A stretch of 64,000 bases of DNA from Bacillus sp. AFS037270 (GCF_002585305.1 NZ_NUNF01000058.1:1-64000), one strand, 5' to 3'. Shown: positions 9,040 to 19,625, counted from the stretch's first letter. Translations and numbers: made by a program. The notes: generated by a model from the letters alone, not told the origin.

Positions 9040-10378
9040 GCACCGCTTCGATAAAAATGTCTCCCCTGACTTCAAAACTTTTATATTGGTCCCAGCTTGC
9101 GCAAGCAGGTGATAAAAGGATGACGTCGCCAGGTACGGAATATCGATATGCTTCCGGCACTGCCTTTTCAACATTATCGACACGGCTGATCGTTTTTATT
9201 CCGGCGAGCTTCCCGACCCGCTCAAGTTTAGGGGCGGTTTGGCCAAATGTGATTAAAGTCTTAACATCTTTTAAGTATGGAATCAGCTCATCAAACTCAT
9301 TACCGCGGTCAAGACCGCCCGCAAGCAAAATCGTTGGGGCGGTAAAGGCCGACAGAGCCTTAACCGTTGCTAAGATATTCGTAGCCTTCGAATCATTATA
9401 AACCTTTCTACCATTGACATCAGCCACATACTGCAAACGGTGCCTGACACCTGTAAAGGTTTTGAGGACCGTTTGGATAGCGCTGTTTTCTACTCCTGAT
9501 AGTTTTGCGGCCGTCATGGCAGATAAGATGTTTTCAAGGTTATGTACCCCAGGCAGCACTATTTCGTTAATTTCCATTATCGGCTCACGATTAAAGAACA
9601 ACCAGCCGTTTTTAATATAAGCACCCGCTGTCAGTTCCTTTTTAGTGGAGAAAGGGATGATAGTAGCGTTTGAATTCCGGGCAATCTCCATTGTTTCTTC
9701 TTGGTCAGCATTGATTACTAAATAGTCAAGCTCGGTCTGATTTTTCGTAATATTAGCTTTGGCTTGAATGTATTCCTTTCTGGTGCCGTGATAATCCAAG
9801 TGAGCATCATAAAGGTTTGTGATAATAGCAATCCTCGGAGTAAAGGTGTTAATCCCCATTAATTGAAACGAAGATAGTTCAATGACAATGGTATTATCCT
9901 TTGCAGCCTTCTGGGCAACCCCAGAAGCTACTGTACCGATATTACCAGCTATTAAGGGCTCCTTGTTCCCTTCCTTCATCATTTCATAAACAAGAGTAGT
10001 CGTTGTGGTTTTTCCATTAGTTCCTGTAATGCCGATAAAGGGAGCTTCGGAAATCTCATAAGCAAGCTCCACCTCTGTTATAACAGGAATCCCCTTTTCA
10101 ATTGCCCCTTCAATCATGGGATTATGGTAAGGAATTCCAGGGTTTTTCACAATTAGTTCGAAACCTTCATCGAGAAGTTCAATTGGGTGATCACCACATA
10201 TTACTTTTATCCCTTGTTCAAGTAATCCTTGAGCCTCAGGATTTTCTGATAATGGCTTTTTATCATTCACAGTAACAAACGCTCCAAGCTTATGTAACAA
10301 AGACGCTGCCGTTACACCACTTTTAGCTAAACCAAGTACAAGAATTTTTTTATAACGATAAGATTCGATCTGTTTCAC
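9026..10378 (-). CDS. murD: UDP-MurNAc-L-alanine:D-glutamate ligase MurD
   Basis: ATP-dependent cytoplasmic ligase adding D-Glu to UDP-MurNAc-L-Ala. Seen: an N-terminal UDP-binding Rossmann domain ([12 protein letters not shown]), the P-loop [12 protein letters not shown] near residue 115, central-domain residues [12 protein letters not shown], and the C-terminal domain with YNDSKATN and [10 protein letters not shown]. 450 aa, typical. It starts with GTG directly after the mraY stop, with GAGGTG 9 bp upstream. Its last codons lie in the right arm of a nested palindrome. Confidence 0.97.
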   Translation of the reverse strand: MKQIESYRYKKILVLGLAKSGVTAASLLHKLGAFVTVNDKKPLSENPEAQGLLEQGIKVICGDHPIELLDEGFELIVKNPGIPYHNPMIEGAIEKGIPVITEVELAYEISEAPFIGITGTNGKTTTTTLVYEMMKEGNKEPLIAGNIGTVASGVAQKAAKDNTIVIELSSFQLMGINTFTPRIAIITNLYDAHLDYHGTRKEYIQAKANITKNQTELDYLVINADQEETMEIARNSNATIIPFSTKKELTAGAYIKNGWLFFNREPIMEINEIVLPGVHNLENILSAMTAAKLSGVENSAIQTVLKTFTGVRHRLQYVADVNGRKVYNDSKATNILATVKALSAFTAPTILLAGGLDRGNEFDELIPYLKDVKTLITFGQTAPKLERVGKLAGIKTISRVDNVEKAVPEAYRYSVPGDVILLSPACASWDQYKSFEVRGDIFIEAVHKLK

Positions 10379-11356
10379 TTACAACCACACCTCAATATAG
10401 ATACCTAGTATCGCAAATATTAATCCAACACTCCAAAACGTTACAACAACCCGCCATTCCGACCAGCCCACTAGTTCGTAATGATGATGCAAGGGGCTCA
10501 TTCGGAAAATCCGTTTACCAGTAGTCTTAAAGGAAGCTACCTGAAGAATTACTGATAAGGTTTCAATTACAAATACACCGCCAATGATGATAAGCAGGAT
10601 CTCTAGTTTTGTTAAGATCGCAATCGCGGCAATTGCCCCGCCTAACGCCAATGATCCTGTATCGCCCATAAATACTTTAGCAGGATGGGCATTAAATACC
10701 AAGAAACCTAAAACTGCTCCCACAACGGCTACAGAGAACACGGCAATTTCAAATTGATTTTGATTCCAAGCGAGCACAGCAAACGCCCCAAAAGCAATCG
10801 CCGCGGTGCCTGACACCAAACCGTCAAGGCCATCTGTTAGATTGACGGCATTTGAGAAGCCGACAAGCCAGAAAATGATTAATAACACATAACCCCAGCC
10901 TAAATCAATGGAAAAATCACCAAACGGAAACTTGATTTCGGTAGACTGACCAGTATGCTTATAGATTAGATAAAAGATAACAGAAATAATAATTTGCCCT
11001 AATAGTTTCTGCCTTGATGTAAGTCCCAAGTTACGTTTTAAGACAACCTTAATAAAATCATCCAAAAACCCCAGCAGTCCAAATCCAAATGTGACAAACA
11101 AAAGTAAAAAAGCTGTTACTGGTGTATGATCTGCGTACTTCGCAATCATGACCAGTGTGGTTATGATGATGGAAAATAAAATCATGACTCCCCCCATTGT
11201 TGGGGTGCCTGATTTTTTTTGGTGCGATTTAGGACCTTCCTCGCGGATGCTTTGTCCAAATTTCAATCTTCGCAAGAAGGGAATAAAGATTGGAGAAAGT
11301 AAAACTGAGATCAAAAAGCCCATTATTATTGTGAAAAAAATAACTTGCTCCTCCAT
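10379..11356 (-). CDS. mraY: Phospho-MurNAc-pentapeptide transferase MraY
   Basis: Integral membrane enzyme with about 10 helices that transfers phospho-MurNAc-pentapeptide to undecaprenyl phosphate, making lipid I. Family motifs: [16 protein letters not shown] near residue 35, FLDDFIK with the catalytic aspartates near 98, [12 protein letters not shown] near 167, [20 protein letters not shown] near 218 and PLHHHYE near 290. Start ATG at 11356 follows AAAGGAGGGG, which lies in the 3' end of the preceding MurF-like gene. 325 aa, typical. Confidence 0.97.
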   Translation of the reverse strand: MEEQVIFFTIIMGFLISVLLSPIFIPFLRRLKFGQSIREEGPKSHQKKSGTPTMGGVMILFSIIITTLVMIAKYADHTPVTAFLLLFVTFGFGLLGFLDDFIKVVLKRNLGLTSRQKLLGQIIISVIFYLIYKHTGQSTEIKFPFGDFSIDLGWGYVLLIIFWLVGFSNAVNLTDGLDGLVSGTAAIAFGAFAVLAWNQNQFEIAVFSVAVVGAVLGFLVFNAHPAKVFMGDTGSLALGGAIAAIAILTKLEILLIIIGGVFVIETLSVILQVASFKTTGKRIFRMSPLHHHYELVGWSEWRVVVTFWSVGLIFAILGIYIEVWL

Positions 11357-11357
11357 T

Positions 11358-11801
11358 TTATCCCCTCCTTTCATGATTATTCTGTGATGTTAGGTTTGCT
11401 AATAGTCCAGCAATATCATATGATTGTTTATTTTTATTAAGAAGTGTTTCGTTTGAAATTTTAAAGTTCGTTCTTTCCATATGCTTGTTCGTTTCTCCAT
11501 CTAATTTTTCAATATAAAGTGTAATGATATCTTTCATGGCTTCCGCAAGATCGTTTGTTAAAAAAACAGGAAACTGGGTTGGTATGTAGTGCGGAAGTGT
11601 TTCATCTTTATCCCAAATGGCAGCAACAGCCCCGTTAGAAATCGCCTCTAAGAGCTCCCCTGACTCTTTGTTCGTAGGCACAAATAATCCTTTTGGCTGT
11701 TCCGCATCAGCTCGGTCGGACACTGTACTGAACAGAATTTCATCTTGGACTCCTCGTTTATCGTTAAACAAACTTCCCAAGTCTTTCAAAGCTAAAAACA
11801 T
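11358..11801 (-). CDS. Orphan Mur-ligase N-terminal domain protein (murF remnant?)
   Basis: A 147-aa protein in the exact place of murF in the ancestral murE-murF-mraY order. Residues about 25-100 resemble the N-terminal UDP-binding domain of MurE and MurF: compare [27 protein letters not shown] and [15 protein letters not shown] with [27 protein letters not shown] and [15 protein letters not shown] in the adjacent MurE. There is no P-loop (GTNGKTT) and no C-terminal ligase domain, so it cannot be a ligase. The reading frame is intact. Its ribosome site AAGGGGAGA lies in the murE end, two bases separate the murE stop from its ATG, and it also carries the mraY ribosome site. Function unknown; the true murF is probably elsewhere, as in B. 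subtilis. Confidence 0.7.
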   Translation of the reverse strand: MFLALKDLGSLFNDKRGVQDEILFSTVSDRADAEQPKGLFVPTNKESGELLEAISNGAVAAIWDKDETLPHYIPTQFPVFLTNDLAEAMKDIITLYIEKLDGETNKHMERTNFKISNETLLNKNKQSYDIAGLLANLTSQNNHERRG

Positions 11802-11803
11802 AG

Positions 11804-13264
11804 CTATCTCCCCTTAATTGCTTCCCTTGCCACAAGTCTGTCATCAAAATCAAGAACTTCTTTGCCAATGATTTGATAGGTTTCATGCCCTTTACCGGCG
11901 ATAAGGATGACATCTCCAGGTGACGCTTGGCTCACAGCTGTAAATATGGCCTTTCTCCGATCAGGAATGACTTGATAGTTCTCCCCTTGCACCCCTGCTT
12001 CCATATCTTTCAAAATGTCTACAGGGTCTTCGCTTCTAGGATTATCTGATGTCAAGATCGGATCCGTTGCAAACTTGCAGGCAATCTGCGCCATTATTGG
12101 CCGTTTTGTACGATCCCGGTCCCCGCCGCAGCCTACAATAACGAAAACCTTTTTCTCGGCAAAATGCTGGATCGTTTTTAAAACATTTTCTAAACTATCC
12201 GGGGTGTGCGCATAATCCACAATCACTGTAAAGTCTTGGCCTGCATTTACTAGTTCAAACCTTCCCGCAACCCCTTCGACACTTTCGATGGATTGAATAA
12301 TTTGCTCTATTTCAAGTCCAGATACTAAAGCCGTTGTAATGCTGGCTAAAACATTGTAGACACTGAATTTGCCAATTAACTGCATTCGAATTGGATATGA
12401 AACACCCTTTATTTCAAGGTCAAAGACTGTCCCTTTCGGAGTCATCTGAATATTTTTGGCCTTGATATCTGCCTCTTGCTCAATTCCGTATGTAACAACA
12501 TGAGCAGCTGTTGATCGGCTATACATTTCTGTAGCAGTATCATCCGCGTTTAAGACAGCGAATTTCGGCATATTTAAGTCAAAGGTATTGCCAAGCTGCG
12601 CAAATAATAAGCTTTTTGCCCGTTTATATTCCTCCATTGTCTGATGGTAGTCAAGATGGTCTTGTGTAAGGTTAGTAAAAACGGCCACATTATAATCACA
12701 GCCATGAACCCTCCCTAAATCAAGGGCATGGGATGAAACCTCCATAACTGCTGTATTAACACCAGCATCAACCATTTGTTTAAACGTTTTTTGAAGTGTC
12801 AAACTTTCTGGGGTGGTATTTTTAGTTTCAATCATTTTATCAGCGATTTTTGTGTACATCGTGCCAATTAGCCCCGTCTTCTCCCCAGCATCGGCAAATA
12901 TTTTTTCAATTAAGTGACTCGTGGTTGTTTTTCCATTTGTGCCTGTTATTCCGATTAAGTGAAGGCTTTTGGTTGGCTGCCCATAAAAAGCATCAGCAAG
13001 TACGGCCATCGCCCTCGTGGTATCGTTAACAAGTAAAACCGGAACTTCTAAATCTAAAGGTCTTTCAGCAAGAATGGCTACTGCTCCATTTTTAACAGCA
13101 GATTCTGCGAAATCATGTCCATCCACGGTGTAACCTTTAATACAAATAAATAAGCTCCCTTTTTGCACCTTCCTATTGTCGTTCTCAATCGATGTAATTT
13201 CTGGATTTTCCCCTTTATAGGGAACGATTGCGTGCAGACTTTCAAGCAGCTTTTGTAGCTTCAT
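11804..13264 (-). CDS. murE: UDP-MurNAc-tripeptide synthetase MurE
   Basis: ATP-dependent ligase that adds the third residue to UDP-MurNAc-L-Ala-D-Glu. The P-loop [18 protein letters not shown] sits near residue 108, with TTPESLTLQ and [14 protein letters not shown] after it. The motif DNPRSEDP near residue 403 is the signature of the meso-diaminopimelate-specific enzyme, so the wall is predicted to be of the mDAP type. 486 aa, normal. The start is ATG with AGAGG somewhat upstream. The 3' end carries the ribosome site of the next gene. Confidence 0.96.
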   Translation of the reverse strand: MKLQKLLESLHAIVPYKGENPEITSIENDNRKVQKGSLFICIKGYTVDGHDFAESAVKNGAVAILAERPLDLEVPVLLVNDTTRAMAVLADAFYGQPTKSLHLIGITGTNGKTTTSHLIEKIFADAGEKTGLIGTMYTKIADKMIETKNTTPESLTLQKTFKQMVDAGVNTAVMEVSSHALDLGRVHGCDYNVAVFTNLTQDHLDYHQTMEEYKRAKSLLFAQLGNTFDLNMPKFAVLNADDTATEMYSRSTAAHVVTYGIEQEADIKAKNIQMTPKGTVFDLEIKGVSYPIRMQLIGKFSVYNVLASITTALVSGLEIEQIIQSIESVEGVAGRFELVNAGQDFTVIVDYAHTPDSLENVLKTIQHFAEKKVFVIVGCGGDRDRTKRPIMAQIACKFATDPILTSDNPRSEDPVDILKDMEAGVQGENYQVIPDRRKAIFTAVSQASPGDVILIAGKGHETYQIIGKEVLDFDDRLVAREAIKGR

Positions 13265-13404
13265 TTTATCTCATATCCTCTCAATACCGAACATTACTAA
13301 TTCCTAGCTTATTCCTAAAAGTAATTCCTTACGAAAGTTCCATCTTATTTTACATTAAAACATTTTATTTTACCATTTAGTAATGAATCCGTAATAAAAT
13401 TTTT

Positions 13405-13431
13405 AGGCGGCGGAAAACATTCCGGCCGCCT
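13405..13431 (-). terminator. Possible terminator after spoVD
   Basis: AGGCGG(C)CGGAA pairs with TTCCGCCGCCT, a GC-rich stem of 11 bp with one bulge, 25 bp past the spoVD stop. On the minus strand it is followed by AAAAATTTTATT, so the U-tract is delayed. Confidence 0.5.
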
Positions 13432-13455
13432 CCTGTATGAACGCTATTGATTTAA

Positions 13456-15375
13456 TTAGTCTCCCTTACCAAAGTAAAGTCTTACTTTTGAGCCTTCTTT
13501 TACTTTCGTCCCTGGTTCCGGAGATTGTCTTACCACCACATCCCCTTCTCCACTTCCATCAATCGATAGATTAATAAGCTGTTCCTGAAGTTCACTTTTT
13601 GACATGCCTACAAAATCCGGTAATTTAACTAACGGCACATCAGGCCATTTTATTTCTTTCTCTATTTGGTCTTTACGCGGTTGTACTCCCATTGCACTTA
13701 AGCTGTCTTTCATTATGGCACCTACGATTGGGGCACTGACTGTACCCCCAAAGGCGGTAACCCCTTTAGGATTATCAACAGCTACATAGATAACAATTTG
13801 CGGGTCATCTGCAGGCGCAAATCCCATAAAGGAAACGATAAAGTTATTTTCAAGATATCTTCCATTCTGAGCCTTTTGGGCCGTTCCTGTCTTACCTCCG
13901 ACACGATATCCTTCAATGAAGGCTCTGCCCCCTGAACCCTTAGCCACAACGCTTTCTAAAGCATTTCGTATTTCTTTTGATGTTTCTTCCGTAATGACCC
14001 GTCTCTTTACTACTGGCGTATTTCTCATCACCACTTCTTTTGTAATCGGATCAACGAGCTCTTTTGCGATATATGGCTTGTAGAGAATCCCTCCATTGAT
14101 GGCCGCAGATACGGCTGTAATCTGTTGGATTGGTGTTACAGATACCCCCTGTCCAAAAGCAGTTGTCGCTTGTTCAACCGGACCTACCCGGTTCAAATTA
14201 AATAATATTCCTGTTCCTTCACCTTGCAAATCAATACCGGTCTTTTGACCAAATCCAAAATCCTTAATATACTTAAACAGCTTATCCTTTCCTAACCGTT
14301 CTCCTAATTCTACAAACCCCGGGTTACAGGAGTTTTCGACAACCTCGAGGAAGGTTTGGTCACCATGGCCGCCCCTTTTCCAACACTTTAACCTTGCACC
14401 GGCCACTTGAACAGAACCTGAATCATGAAAATGCTCCTTCTCCAAGTTAACCTTTCCTTCATTCAAGGCAGCAGCAAGGGTAATGATTTTAAAAGTCGAA
14501 CCTGGTTCATAGGTCGACCAGACTGGCAGGTTTCGATTATATACCTCTTGGGAAACATTTCGGAAATTGGCAGGGTCAAATGTCGGCCTGCTCGACATCG
14601 CCAATATTTCGCCGTTATTCGGATTCATCGCGATAGCTACGATACCATCTGGATTATATTTTGCCTGCGCGATATCCAGCTCTCGTTCAACAATTGTTTG
14701 GATTTTCGAATCAATCGTTAATTTTAGATCAAGTCCTTTAGTGGGCTGCTCATAATCATCTGCCATGTCATTCATTCTTTCCCCTTTGGCATTGGCATAG
14801 AATTTTACAGCCCCCCTTTCACCACTTAATTCTTTATCATAGTACTGCTCAAGGCCCATTAAACCTTGATTATCTACTCCAGTAAACCCAAGTACATGCG
14901 ATAGATAACTTCCATTTGGATAATACCGTTTGGAATCTTCACCTACATAGACTCCTTCGAGACCTAGAGCCCTAATTTCTTTCGCTTTTTCATGGGAAAT
15001 TTTTCGGCCTTCTTTTAACCGGACTGACGAAGCTCTTTTAGTAATTTCTCGGTAGGCTGATTCTTTAGACATATTTAATACCGATGCGAGCTTCTCTGCC
15101 GTGGTTGCCGGGTCTTTTATCTGCCGTGGGATAACATAGACAGTTGGTGCACTAATATTGGTTGCTAACGCCACCCCATTGCGATCGACAATTTTGCCCC
15201 GCTCCGGCTCAAAAGGGATGTTCCGGCTCCACGAACCTTTCGCTTTTTCGGTCAGCTTATCTCCAAGAACAAACTGGACGTATCCAAGACGAACATCAAT
15301 AATTAAGAAGGTTAGGAATCCAACGAATAGTGCAATCATTAGCCGTTTTCGAACAGTAACATTAGAAACACGCAT
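13456..15375 (-). CDS. spoVD: Sporulation class B penicillin-binding protein SpoVD
   Basis: Membrane-anchored transpeptidase for spore cortex peptidoglycan, partner of SpoVE. It has an N-terminal membrane helix (about residues 12-30), a dimerisation domain, and a transpeptidase domain with active-site STFK (Ser293), SCN (349-351) and KTGT (495-498). One C-terminal PASTA domain (VPLVKLPDFVGMSKSELQEQ onward) follows. One PASTA and the SpoVE-linked locus distinguish it from PbpB next door, which has two. 639 aa. ATG follows GGAGGATC at a long spacing of about 12 bp. Confidence 0.95.
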   Translation of the reverse strand: MRVSNVTVRKRLMIALFVGFLTFLIIDVRLGYVQFVLGDKLTEKAKGSWSRNIPFEPERGKIVDRNGVALATNISAPTVYVIPRQIKDPATTAEKLASVLNMSKESAYREITKRASSVRLKEGRKISHEKAKEIRALGLEGVYVGEDSKRYYPNGSYLSHVLGFTGVDNQGLMGLEQYYDKELSGERGAVKFYANAKGERMNDMADDYEQPTKGLDLKLTIDSKIQTIVERELDIAQAKYNPDGIVAIAMNPNNGEILAMSSRPTFDPANFRNVSQEVYNRNLPVWSTYEPGSTFKIITLAAALNEGKVNLEKEHFHDSGSVQVAGARLKCWKRGGHGDQTFLEVVENSCNPGFVELGERLGKDKLFKYIKDFGFGQKTGIDLQGEGTGILFNLNRVGPVEQATTAFGQGVSVTPIQQITAVSAAINGGILYKPYIAKELVDPITKEVVMRNTPVVKRRVITEETSKEIRNALESVVAKGSGGRAFIEGYRVGGKTGTAQKAQNGRYLENNFIVSFMGFAPADDPQIVIYVAVDNPKGVTAFGGTVSAPIVGAIMKDSLSAMGVQPRKDQIEKEIKWPDVPLVKLPDFVGMSKSELQEQLINLSIDGSGEGDVVVRQSPEPGTKVKEGSKVRLYFGKGD

Positions 15376-15422
15376 ATAATGAATGATCCTCCTTTATTCC
15401 ACTCTCACTTTCATTATCGTTC

Positions 15423-15453
15423 ATTTATATGCTTGTACTTTTTTAAATAGAAC
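15423..15453 (-). promoter_or_regulatory. Possible SigE promoter of spoVD
   Basis: On the minus strand GTTCTATTT, 13 bp, CATATAAAT lies about 47 bp before the spoVD start. This resembles the mother-cell SigE consensus (ATATT, 14-15 bp, CATACAAT), and spoVD is known to be SigE-controlled in B. subtilis. The match is imperfect and the spacing slightly short. Confidence 0.4.
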
Positions 15454-15470
15454 GGGACAACCCTTGAGGG

Positions 15471-15500
15471 TAAAATAAAAATCCCGCTGTCAGCGGGATT
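15471..15500 (-). terminator. Terminator after pbpB
   Basis: ATCCCGCT and AGCGGGAT pair around a 3-nt loop; on the minus strand TTTTATTTTA follows. It starts a few bases past the pbpB stop and separates pbpB from spoVD. Confidence 0.8.
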
Positions 15501-15503
15501 TTA

Positions 15504-17738
15504 TTAGTCTTGAACGGTTGGCTCTTCATCCGATTGTGCGTTATCATTTTGATTCTCATTATTTGTCGATTGCTCTTCCGGGCTTTTTAAATCAATATTG
15601 AGATAATCTCTGCTTTTTAATGGTTCATCCGGCTTAATATTTTGAAAAGTGACAAAACCCTGGCCCTTAGAATTTAATTTTAAATTGGCCATTTTTGCCA
15701 CTTTCATGACATCCCGGAGCGACCATCCTGTCATATCTGGAGCCGTCATTTCTCCAGCTGTTTTCATAATAACCCTCTCACCTTCTAAAATGGTGGTCCC
15801 TGCCTTGGGCAGTTGTCCGGTTACTTTTTTACCGTCGCCTAATACTACAGGTTCATATCCATCTGCTTTTAAGCTTTTAACAGTATCCTCCACAGATTCT
15901 CCAACCAATTTAGGCAGTTTATTAATTTTGGCCACTTCTAGCTTGGATGGTTGGATATTTAAATAATTAAGACTATTTTTCATAACGGGATTAAAAATTT
16001 CAGAGACTGGAATGGCCCCTTGACCGGCTTCCGCACCTTTAAGTTTTGGCTGTTGAACAGCTACATAAACAATTAGTTTCGGGTCATCCTTTGGTGCCAT
16101 CCCTAAGAAGGAAAAGACATAATTGTTTACACCCGATAAATATTTGCCATTAGTCCCCGGGATGTTAGCTGTACCTGTTTTACCCGCCACACTATAACCA
16201 TCGATTTTGTAACGTACCCCCGTACCTTTAGGCGAAGTCACAACCGTTTCTAAAATATCACGGACCTCCTTAGCCGTATCAGCCGATATCGGTGTTGAAA
16301 CGACTTGCGGTGAGGTTTCCTCAATGGTCTTTCCTGTATCATGATCAACAATTTTCTTTACAACATGAGGCTGTAACATTTTCCCATCATTTGCAATTGC
16401 GGTTGCTGCTTGAATTTGTTGAATGGCGGTGATCGCCGTACCTTGTCCATATGCAGTGGTGATTTTTTCAATTGGGTAGTGATATTGAATTTTCCCTGAT
16501 GTCTCATTAGGAAGTTCAATTCCTGTAGGTTTATCAAAACCAAATTTGGTCAAATACTCCCTAAATTTCTCGAAGCCTAACTTTTCTTTGGCTATTTTAG
16601 CAAACGCTACATTGGACGAGCGTTGAACTCCTTCTAGATAGGTAATGGATCCCCAGCCTGAATAATTGTGGTCGTGAATAGTTTGACTTTTTTCTGTTAC
16701 CCTATAAGAGCCAGATTGATACTTTTCATTTGGATTAAATACCCCTTCCTGAACAGCCGCTGCAAGAGTAAAGATCTTCATGGTGGACCCTGGCTCGTAG
16801 GATGTTTCGATGGCTTCATTATGCCAGCTATCAGTAATTCCTTCTTTGGTTTCCGGCTGGAAAGACGGACGCTGGCCCATTGCCAAAATATCCCCAGTTT
16901 TAGGATCAGCAACAATCGCAATAATTTTTTTCGGTTTATAATCCTTTACCACTTGATCCATCGCATCTTCTAGAAAGGTTTGAATCTTTTGATCAAGCGT
17001 TAGATAAACATCATTACCATTTTGTGCAGCGGATATTTTTTCTTTACCATCAGGCAGGATATACCCCCATAAATCACTCTCATAGCTAATACTGCCATTT
17101 TTCCCTGTCAGTTGATCATTTAACGTTTTTTCGATTCCCATTTTCCCGACAGATTTATAGGTTCCGTCCTTTTGCTCAGTTCGGTCCACATAGCCAACTA
17201 CATGTGAAGCGAAAATTCCATTTGGATAGAAGCGTTTAGAATCACGAGAAAAGGTAATTCCAGGGAGTTTTAAACTTTCAATTTTTTTCTTTGTATCAAA
17301 ATCGATATTTCTTCCTTCCTTACCAAACTCCACTTGGAATCGTTTGTTCTTTTTCCCATTTGATAAGATTTTATAAATCTCTGATTCATCTAATTTGATA
17401 TATTTAGATAGTTCACTAGCAGTTTTGTTTAGATCCTGTACATGTTGAGGTTTTTTAGGATTCGTTGTCATCTTCTTATCTAAAATGGCAATGAGGGTGT
17501 AGGCTGCTGTATCCTCAGCCACTGCTACACCATTTCGATCGTAAATAATTCCTCTGTTAGCCTGTAAGGTTCCCTCGCGATTGTATTTTTGCTGGGCCTT
17601 GGCGGCAAGAGGTTGTCCATTTACTTCACCTGAAATTTCAATCGAAAAATACCTGCAAATCAATACAAAAAAGAGCAGGCCGAATATCCCAAACAATATC
17701 GCTGCTCCCACATTCATATATGGCTGTTTCTTATTCAT
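15504..17738 (-). CDS. pbpB: Class B penicillin-binding protein 2B
   Basis: Essential septal transpeptidase. An N-terminal membrane helix (about 10-29) precedes the dimerisation domain and the transpeptidase domain with STMK (active Ser318), SSN (374-376) and KTGT (520-523). Two PASTA domains follow (from about residue 612 and 672), then an acidic, Asn/Glu-rich tail. 744 aa, slightly longer than I recall for B. subtilis. Its ATG overlaps the ftsL stop as ATGA, implying coupled translation. FtsW (54031) should be its glycosyltransferase partner. Confidence 0.95.
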   Translation of the reverse strand: MNKKQPYMNVGAAILFGIFGLLFFVLICRYFSIEISGEVNGQPLAAKAQQKYNREGTLQANRGIIYDRNGVAVAEDTAAYTLIAILDKKMTTNPKKPQHVQDLNKTASELSKYIKLDESEIYKILSNGKKNKRFQVEFGKEGRNIDFDTKKKIESLKLPGITFSRDSKRFYPNGIFASHVVGYVDRTEQKDGTYKSVGKMGIEKTLNDQLTGKNGSISYESDLWGYILPDGKEKISAAQNGNDVYLTLDQKIQTFLEDAMDQVVKDYKPKKIIAIVADPKTGDILAMGQRPSFQPETKEGITDSWHNEAIETSYEPGSTMKIFTLAAAVQEGVFNPNEKYQSGSYRVTEKSQTIHDHNYSGWGSITYLEGVQRSSNVAFAKIAKEKLGFEKFREYLTKFGFDKPTGIELPNETSGKIQYHYPIEKITTAYGQGTAITAIQQIQAATAIANDGKMLQPHVVKKIVDHDTGKTIEETSPQVVSTPISADTAKEVRDILETVVTSPKGTGVRYKIDGYSVAGKTGTANIPGTNGKYLSGVNNYVFSFLGMAPKDDPKLIVYVAVQQPKLKGAEAGQGAIPVSEIFNPVMKNSLNYLNIQPSKLEVAKINKLPKLVGESVEDTVKSLKADGYEPVVLGDGKKVTGQLPKAGTTILEGERVIMKTAGEMTAPDMTGWSLRDVMKVAKMANLKLNSKGQGFVTFQNIKPDEPLKSRDYLNIDLKSPEEQSTNNENQNDNAQSDEEPTVQD

Positions 17739-18094
17739 TTCTTCTGCACGACCTTGACGTTATTTTCATCTTTTATTAAACCTAATTTTTTAGCCTTTGC
17801 AAATATACGGTCATAAGAGCTTAGCTCACTAACTTGAACCTTAAGATCCTCATTAACCTTTTCCTGTTCGTTTATTTTATCCTGAACAATTTGGAGGTCT
17901 TTGTTCGCTTCATATAGTTTTGATTGATTTGAAATAAGATGGATTGATCCAAAACAAACCATTCCCGCAAACACCACTCCAATTATTTTTTCCCCCGGAG
18001 TCAGCCAGGACTTTTTAATTTTTACTTCACGCTTAATTTGAACTTTTTGCTCGGTTTGTTGCTGCTCTAATACTTTCCTGGCAAGATTACTCAA
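17735..18094 (-). CDS. ftsL: Cell division protein FtsL
   Basis: A 119-aa bitopic division protein: a basic cytoplasmic N-terminus, one transmembrane helix at about residues 33-53 (KIIGVVFAGMVCFGSIHLI) and an extracellular coiled coil at about 57-95. It partners DivIC and DivIB in the septal complex. Sequence is poorly conserved in general, so the call rests on architecture and on the rsmH-ftsL-pbpB order. TTG start behind GGAGGGGA. The stop overlaps the pbpB start. Confidence 0.9.
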   Translation of the reverse strand: MSNLARKVLEQQQTEQKVQIKREVKIKKSWLTPGEKIIGVVFAGMVCFGSIHLISNQSKLYEANKDLQIVQDKINEQEKVNEDLKVQVSELSSYDRIFAKAKKLGLIKDENNVKVVQKK

Positions 18095-18185
18095 ATACTT
18101 CCCCTCCAGATTCTATTTAATAGTAGCTCCTCTTATTCGATTAAGGTAAAGCCAAGAGCACACAAAAACGTGCACTCTAGAGACT

Positions 18186-19118
18186 TTATAATTTTTCAGC
18201 AATCCGAAGCTTCGCAGACCGTGCCCGGTTGTTTTGCTCCAGTTCTGCTTCAGATGGAAGAATGGGTTTACGCGAAACTAGCTTTAAAATTGGTTTATAC
18301 TCATCTGGAATGATGGGTAAACCCTTCGGTAATGAAGGTGTCTCACTTGCCTTTTTAAAGGCTGCCTTACAAATTCGATCCTCAAGGGAATGGAAGGTAA
18401 TCACACTTATTCTGCCCTCAGGATTGAGTATGTCTATGGCTTGATTTAGAGACTGTTCAAATACAGCCAGTTCATCATTTACAGCGATTCTGACTGCTTG
18501 AAAGACTCGCTTAGCAGGGTGTCCACCCTTTCTTCTTGCCGGTGCTGGGATGGCTTCCTTAATTAACTCAACCAGTTCCCCGGTCGTCTCAATCGGCTTA
18601 ACCGCTCTCGCGCTCTCAATTTTTCGAGCTATTTGCTTTGAAAATTTCTCCTCACCATAACGAAAAAAGATACGGACGAGATCTTCATATGCCCAGTGAT
18701 TAATGACGTCGAATGCGGATATATCAGCATCGTTATCCATTCTCATGTCTAACGGGGCATCATGATGGTAACTAAACCCACGCTCAGGTGTATCCAGCTG
18801 CGGCGATGATACTCCCAAATCATATAAAATTCCATCTACCTTATAGACCCCGAGTTTTTCAAGCTCTTCTTTTAAATATAAAAAATTACTTTTAATGATG
18901 ACTAATTGCTCACCATATTCGGCTAATTTCACTTTCGCATTAGCAATGGCGGTTTCATCCTGGTCAAATGCATAGAGTTTTCCACCCGCACCAAGTCTTG
19001 AAAGAATAAGAGCGCTATGACCTGCCCCTCCTAATGTACAATCAACATAGATGCCATCTGACTTAATGTCCAATCCGTCAACAGCTTCATTTAATAACAC
19101 AGTTGTATGTTCAAACAT
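18186..19118 (-). CDS. rsmH: 16S rRNA (cytosine1402-N4)-methyltransferase RsmH
   Basis: SAM-dependent methyltransferase acting on C1402 of 16S rRNA in the decoding centre. N-terminal [13 protein letters not shown], the SAM motif [11 protein letters not shown] near residue 26, [11 protein letters not shown] near 100, [14 protein letters not shown] and the C-terminal ISFHSLEDR-type segment ([13 protein letters not shown]) are present. 310 aa, typical. Second gene of the cluster, 64 bp after mraZ. Confidence 0.97.
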   Translation of the reverse strand: MFEHTTVLLNEAVDGLDIKSDGIYVDCTLGGAGHSALILSRLGAGGKLYAFDQDETAIANAKVKLAEYGEQLVIIKSNFLYLKEELEKLGVYKVDGILYDLGVSSPQLDTPERGFSYHHDAPLDMRMDNDADISAFDVINHWAYEDLVRIFFRYGEEKFSKQIARKIESARAVKPIETTGELVELIKEAIPAPARRKGGHPAKRVFQAVRIAVNDELAVFEQSLNQAIDILNPEGRISVITFHSLEDRICKAAFKKASETPSLPKGLPIIPDEYKPILKLVSRKPILPSEAELEQNNRARSAKLRIAEKL

Positions 19119-19182
19119 TTACGTACCTTCCTTTTCCAATCGAACGATATTAATGAGAAATATATTAATATAACTTTTCCCA

Positions 19183-19614
19183 TTATATATCAAAGCCAAT
19201 CATATTTTCTGCTATTTCAGCAAAAGATTCCTCAGATTGTGAGAAATAATCCTCCCAAATCTGCTTGCTCCAAATTTCAATTCGATTGGAAACACCTAAA
19301 ATAACACATTCTTTCTCTAATTTAGCATACTGCAATAGTGGTGTTGGGATATTAATTCTTCCTTGTTTATCCAGTTCGCTTTCTGTTGCTCCGGAAAAGA
19401 AGAATCTAGTAAAAGCACGGGCATCTTTTTTAGTCAGCGGCAGACCTTTTAATTTTTCTTCTATCAGGGCCCACTCAGATACTGGGTAACCAAACAAACA
19501 TTGATCCAATCCTCGCGTGATAATAAACATGTCGCCAAGTTCTTCACGGAATTTGGAGGGCACAATTAAACGGCCTTTACTATCAATGCTGTGATGGTAC
19601 TCACCCATGAACAT
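19183..19614 (-). CDS. mraZ: Transcriptional regulator MraZ
   Basis: A 143-aa protein with two SpoVT/AbrB-like MraZ repeats, each with the DXXXR signature ([15 protein letters not shown] near residue 9; [10 protein letters not shown] near 83). It is a DNA-binding regulator of its own operon. ATG at 19614 gives the family N-terminus MFMGEY; the run GGGGG 8 bp upstream serves as ribosome site. GTGG repeats upstream are its probable operator. First gene of the dcw cluster. Confidence 0.96.
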   Translation of the reverse strand: MFMGEYHHSIDSKGRLIVPSKFREELGDMFIITRGLDQCLFGYPVSEWALIEEKLKGLPLTKKDARAFTRFFFSGATESELDKQGRINIPTPLLQYAKLEKECVILGVSNRIEIWSKQIWEDYFSQSEESFAEIAENMIGFDI

Positions 19615-19625
19615 ACCCGATACCC

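Noticed and set aside
11358..11801. The MurF-like gene as the front half of a frameshifted murF
   Set aside because: The next gene, mraY, starts two bases later, and no Mur central or C-terminal domain sequence is found in any frame nearby, so the missing part is absent, not shifted.
13456..17738. spoVD and pbpB as a recent tandem duplication
   Set aside because: They share domain order but differ widely in sequence, PASTA number and length; this is the old paralogous pair kept in all Bacillus.
18140..18180. Hairpin AGAGTGCACG / TGTGTGCTCT between rsmH and ftsL as a terminator
   Set aside because: The stem relies on several G-T pairs and no T-run follows, and the ftsL ribosome site suggests continued transcription.
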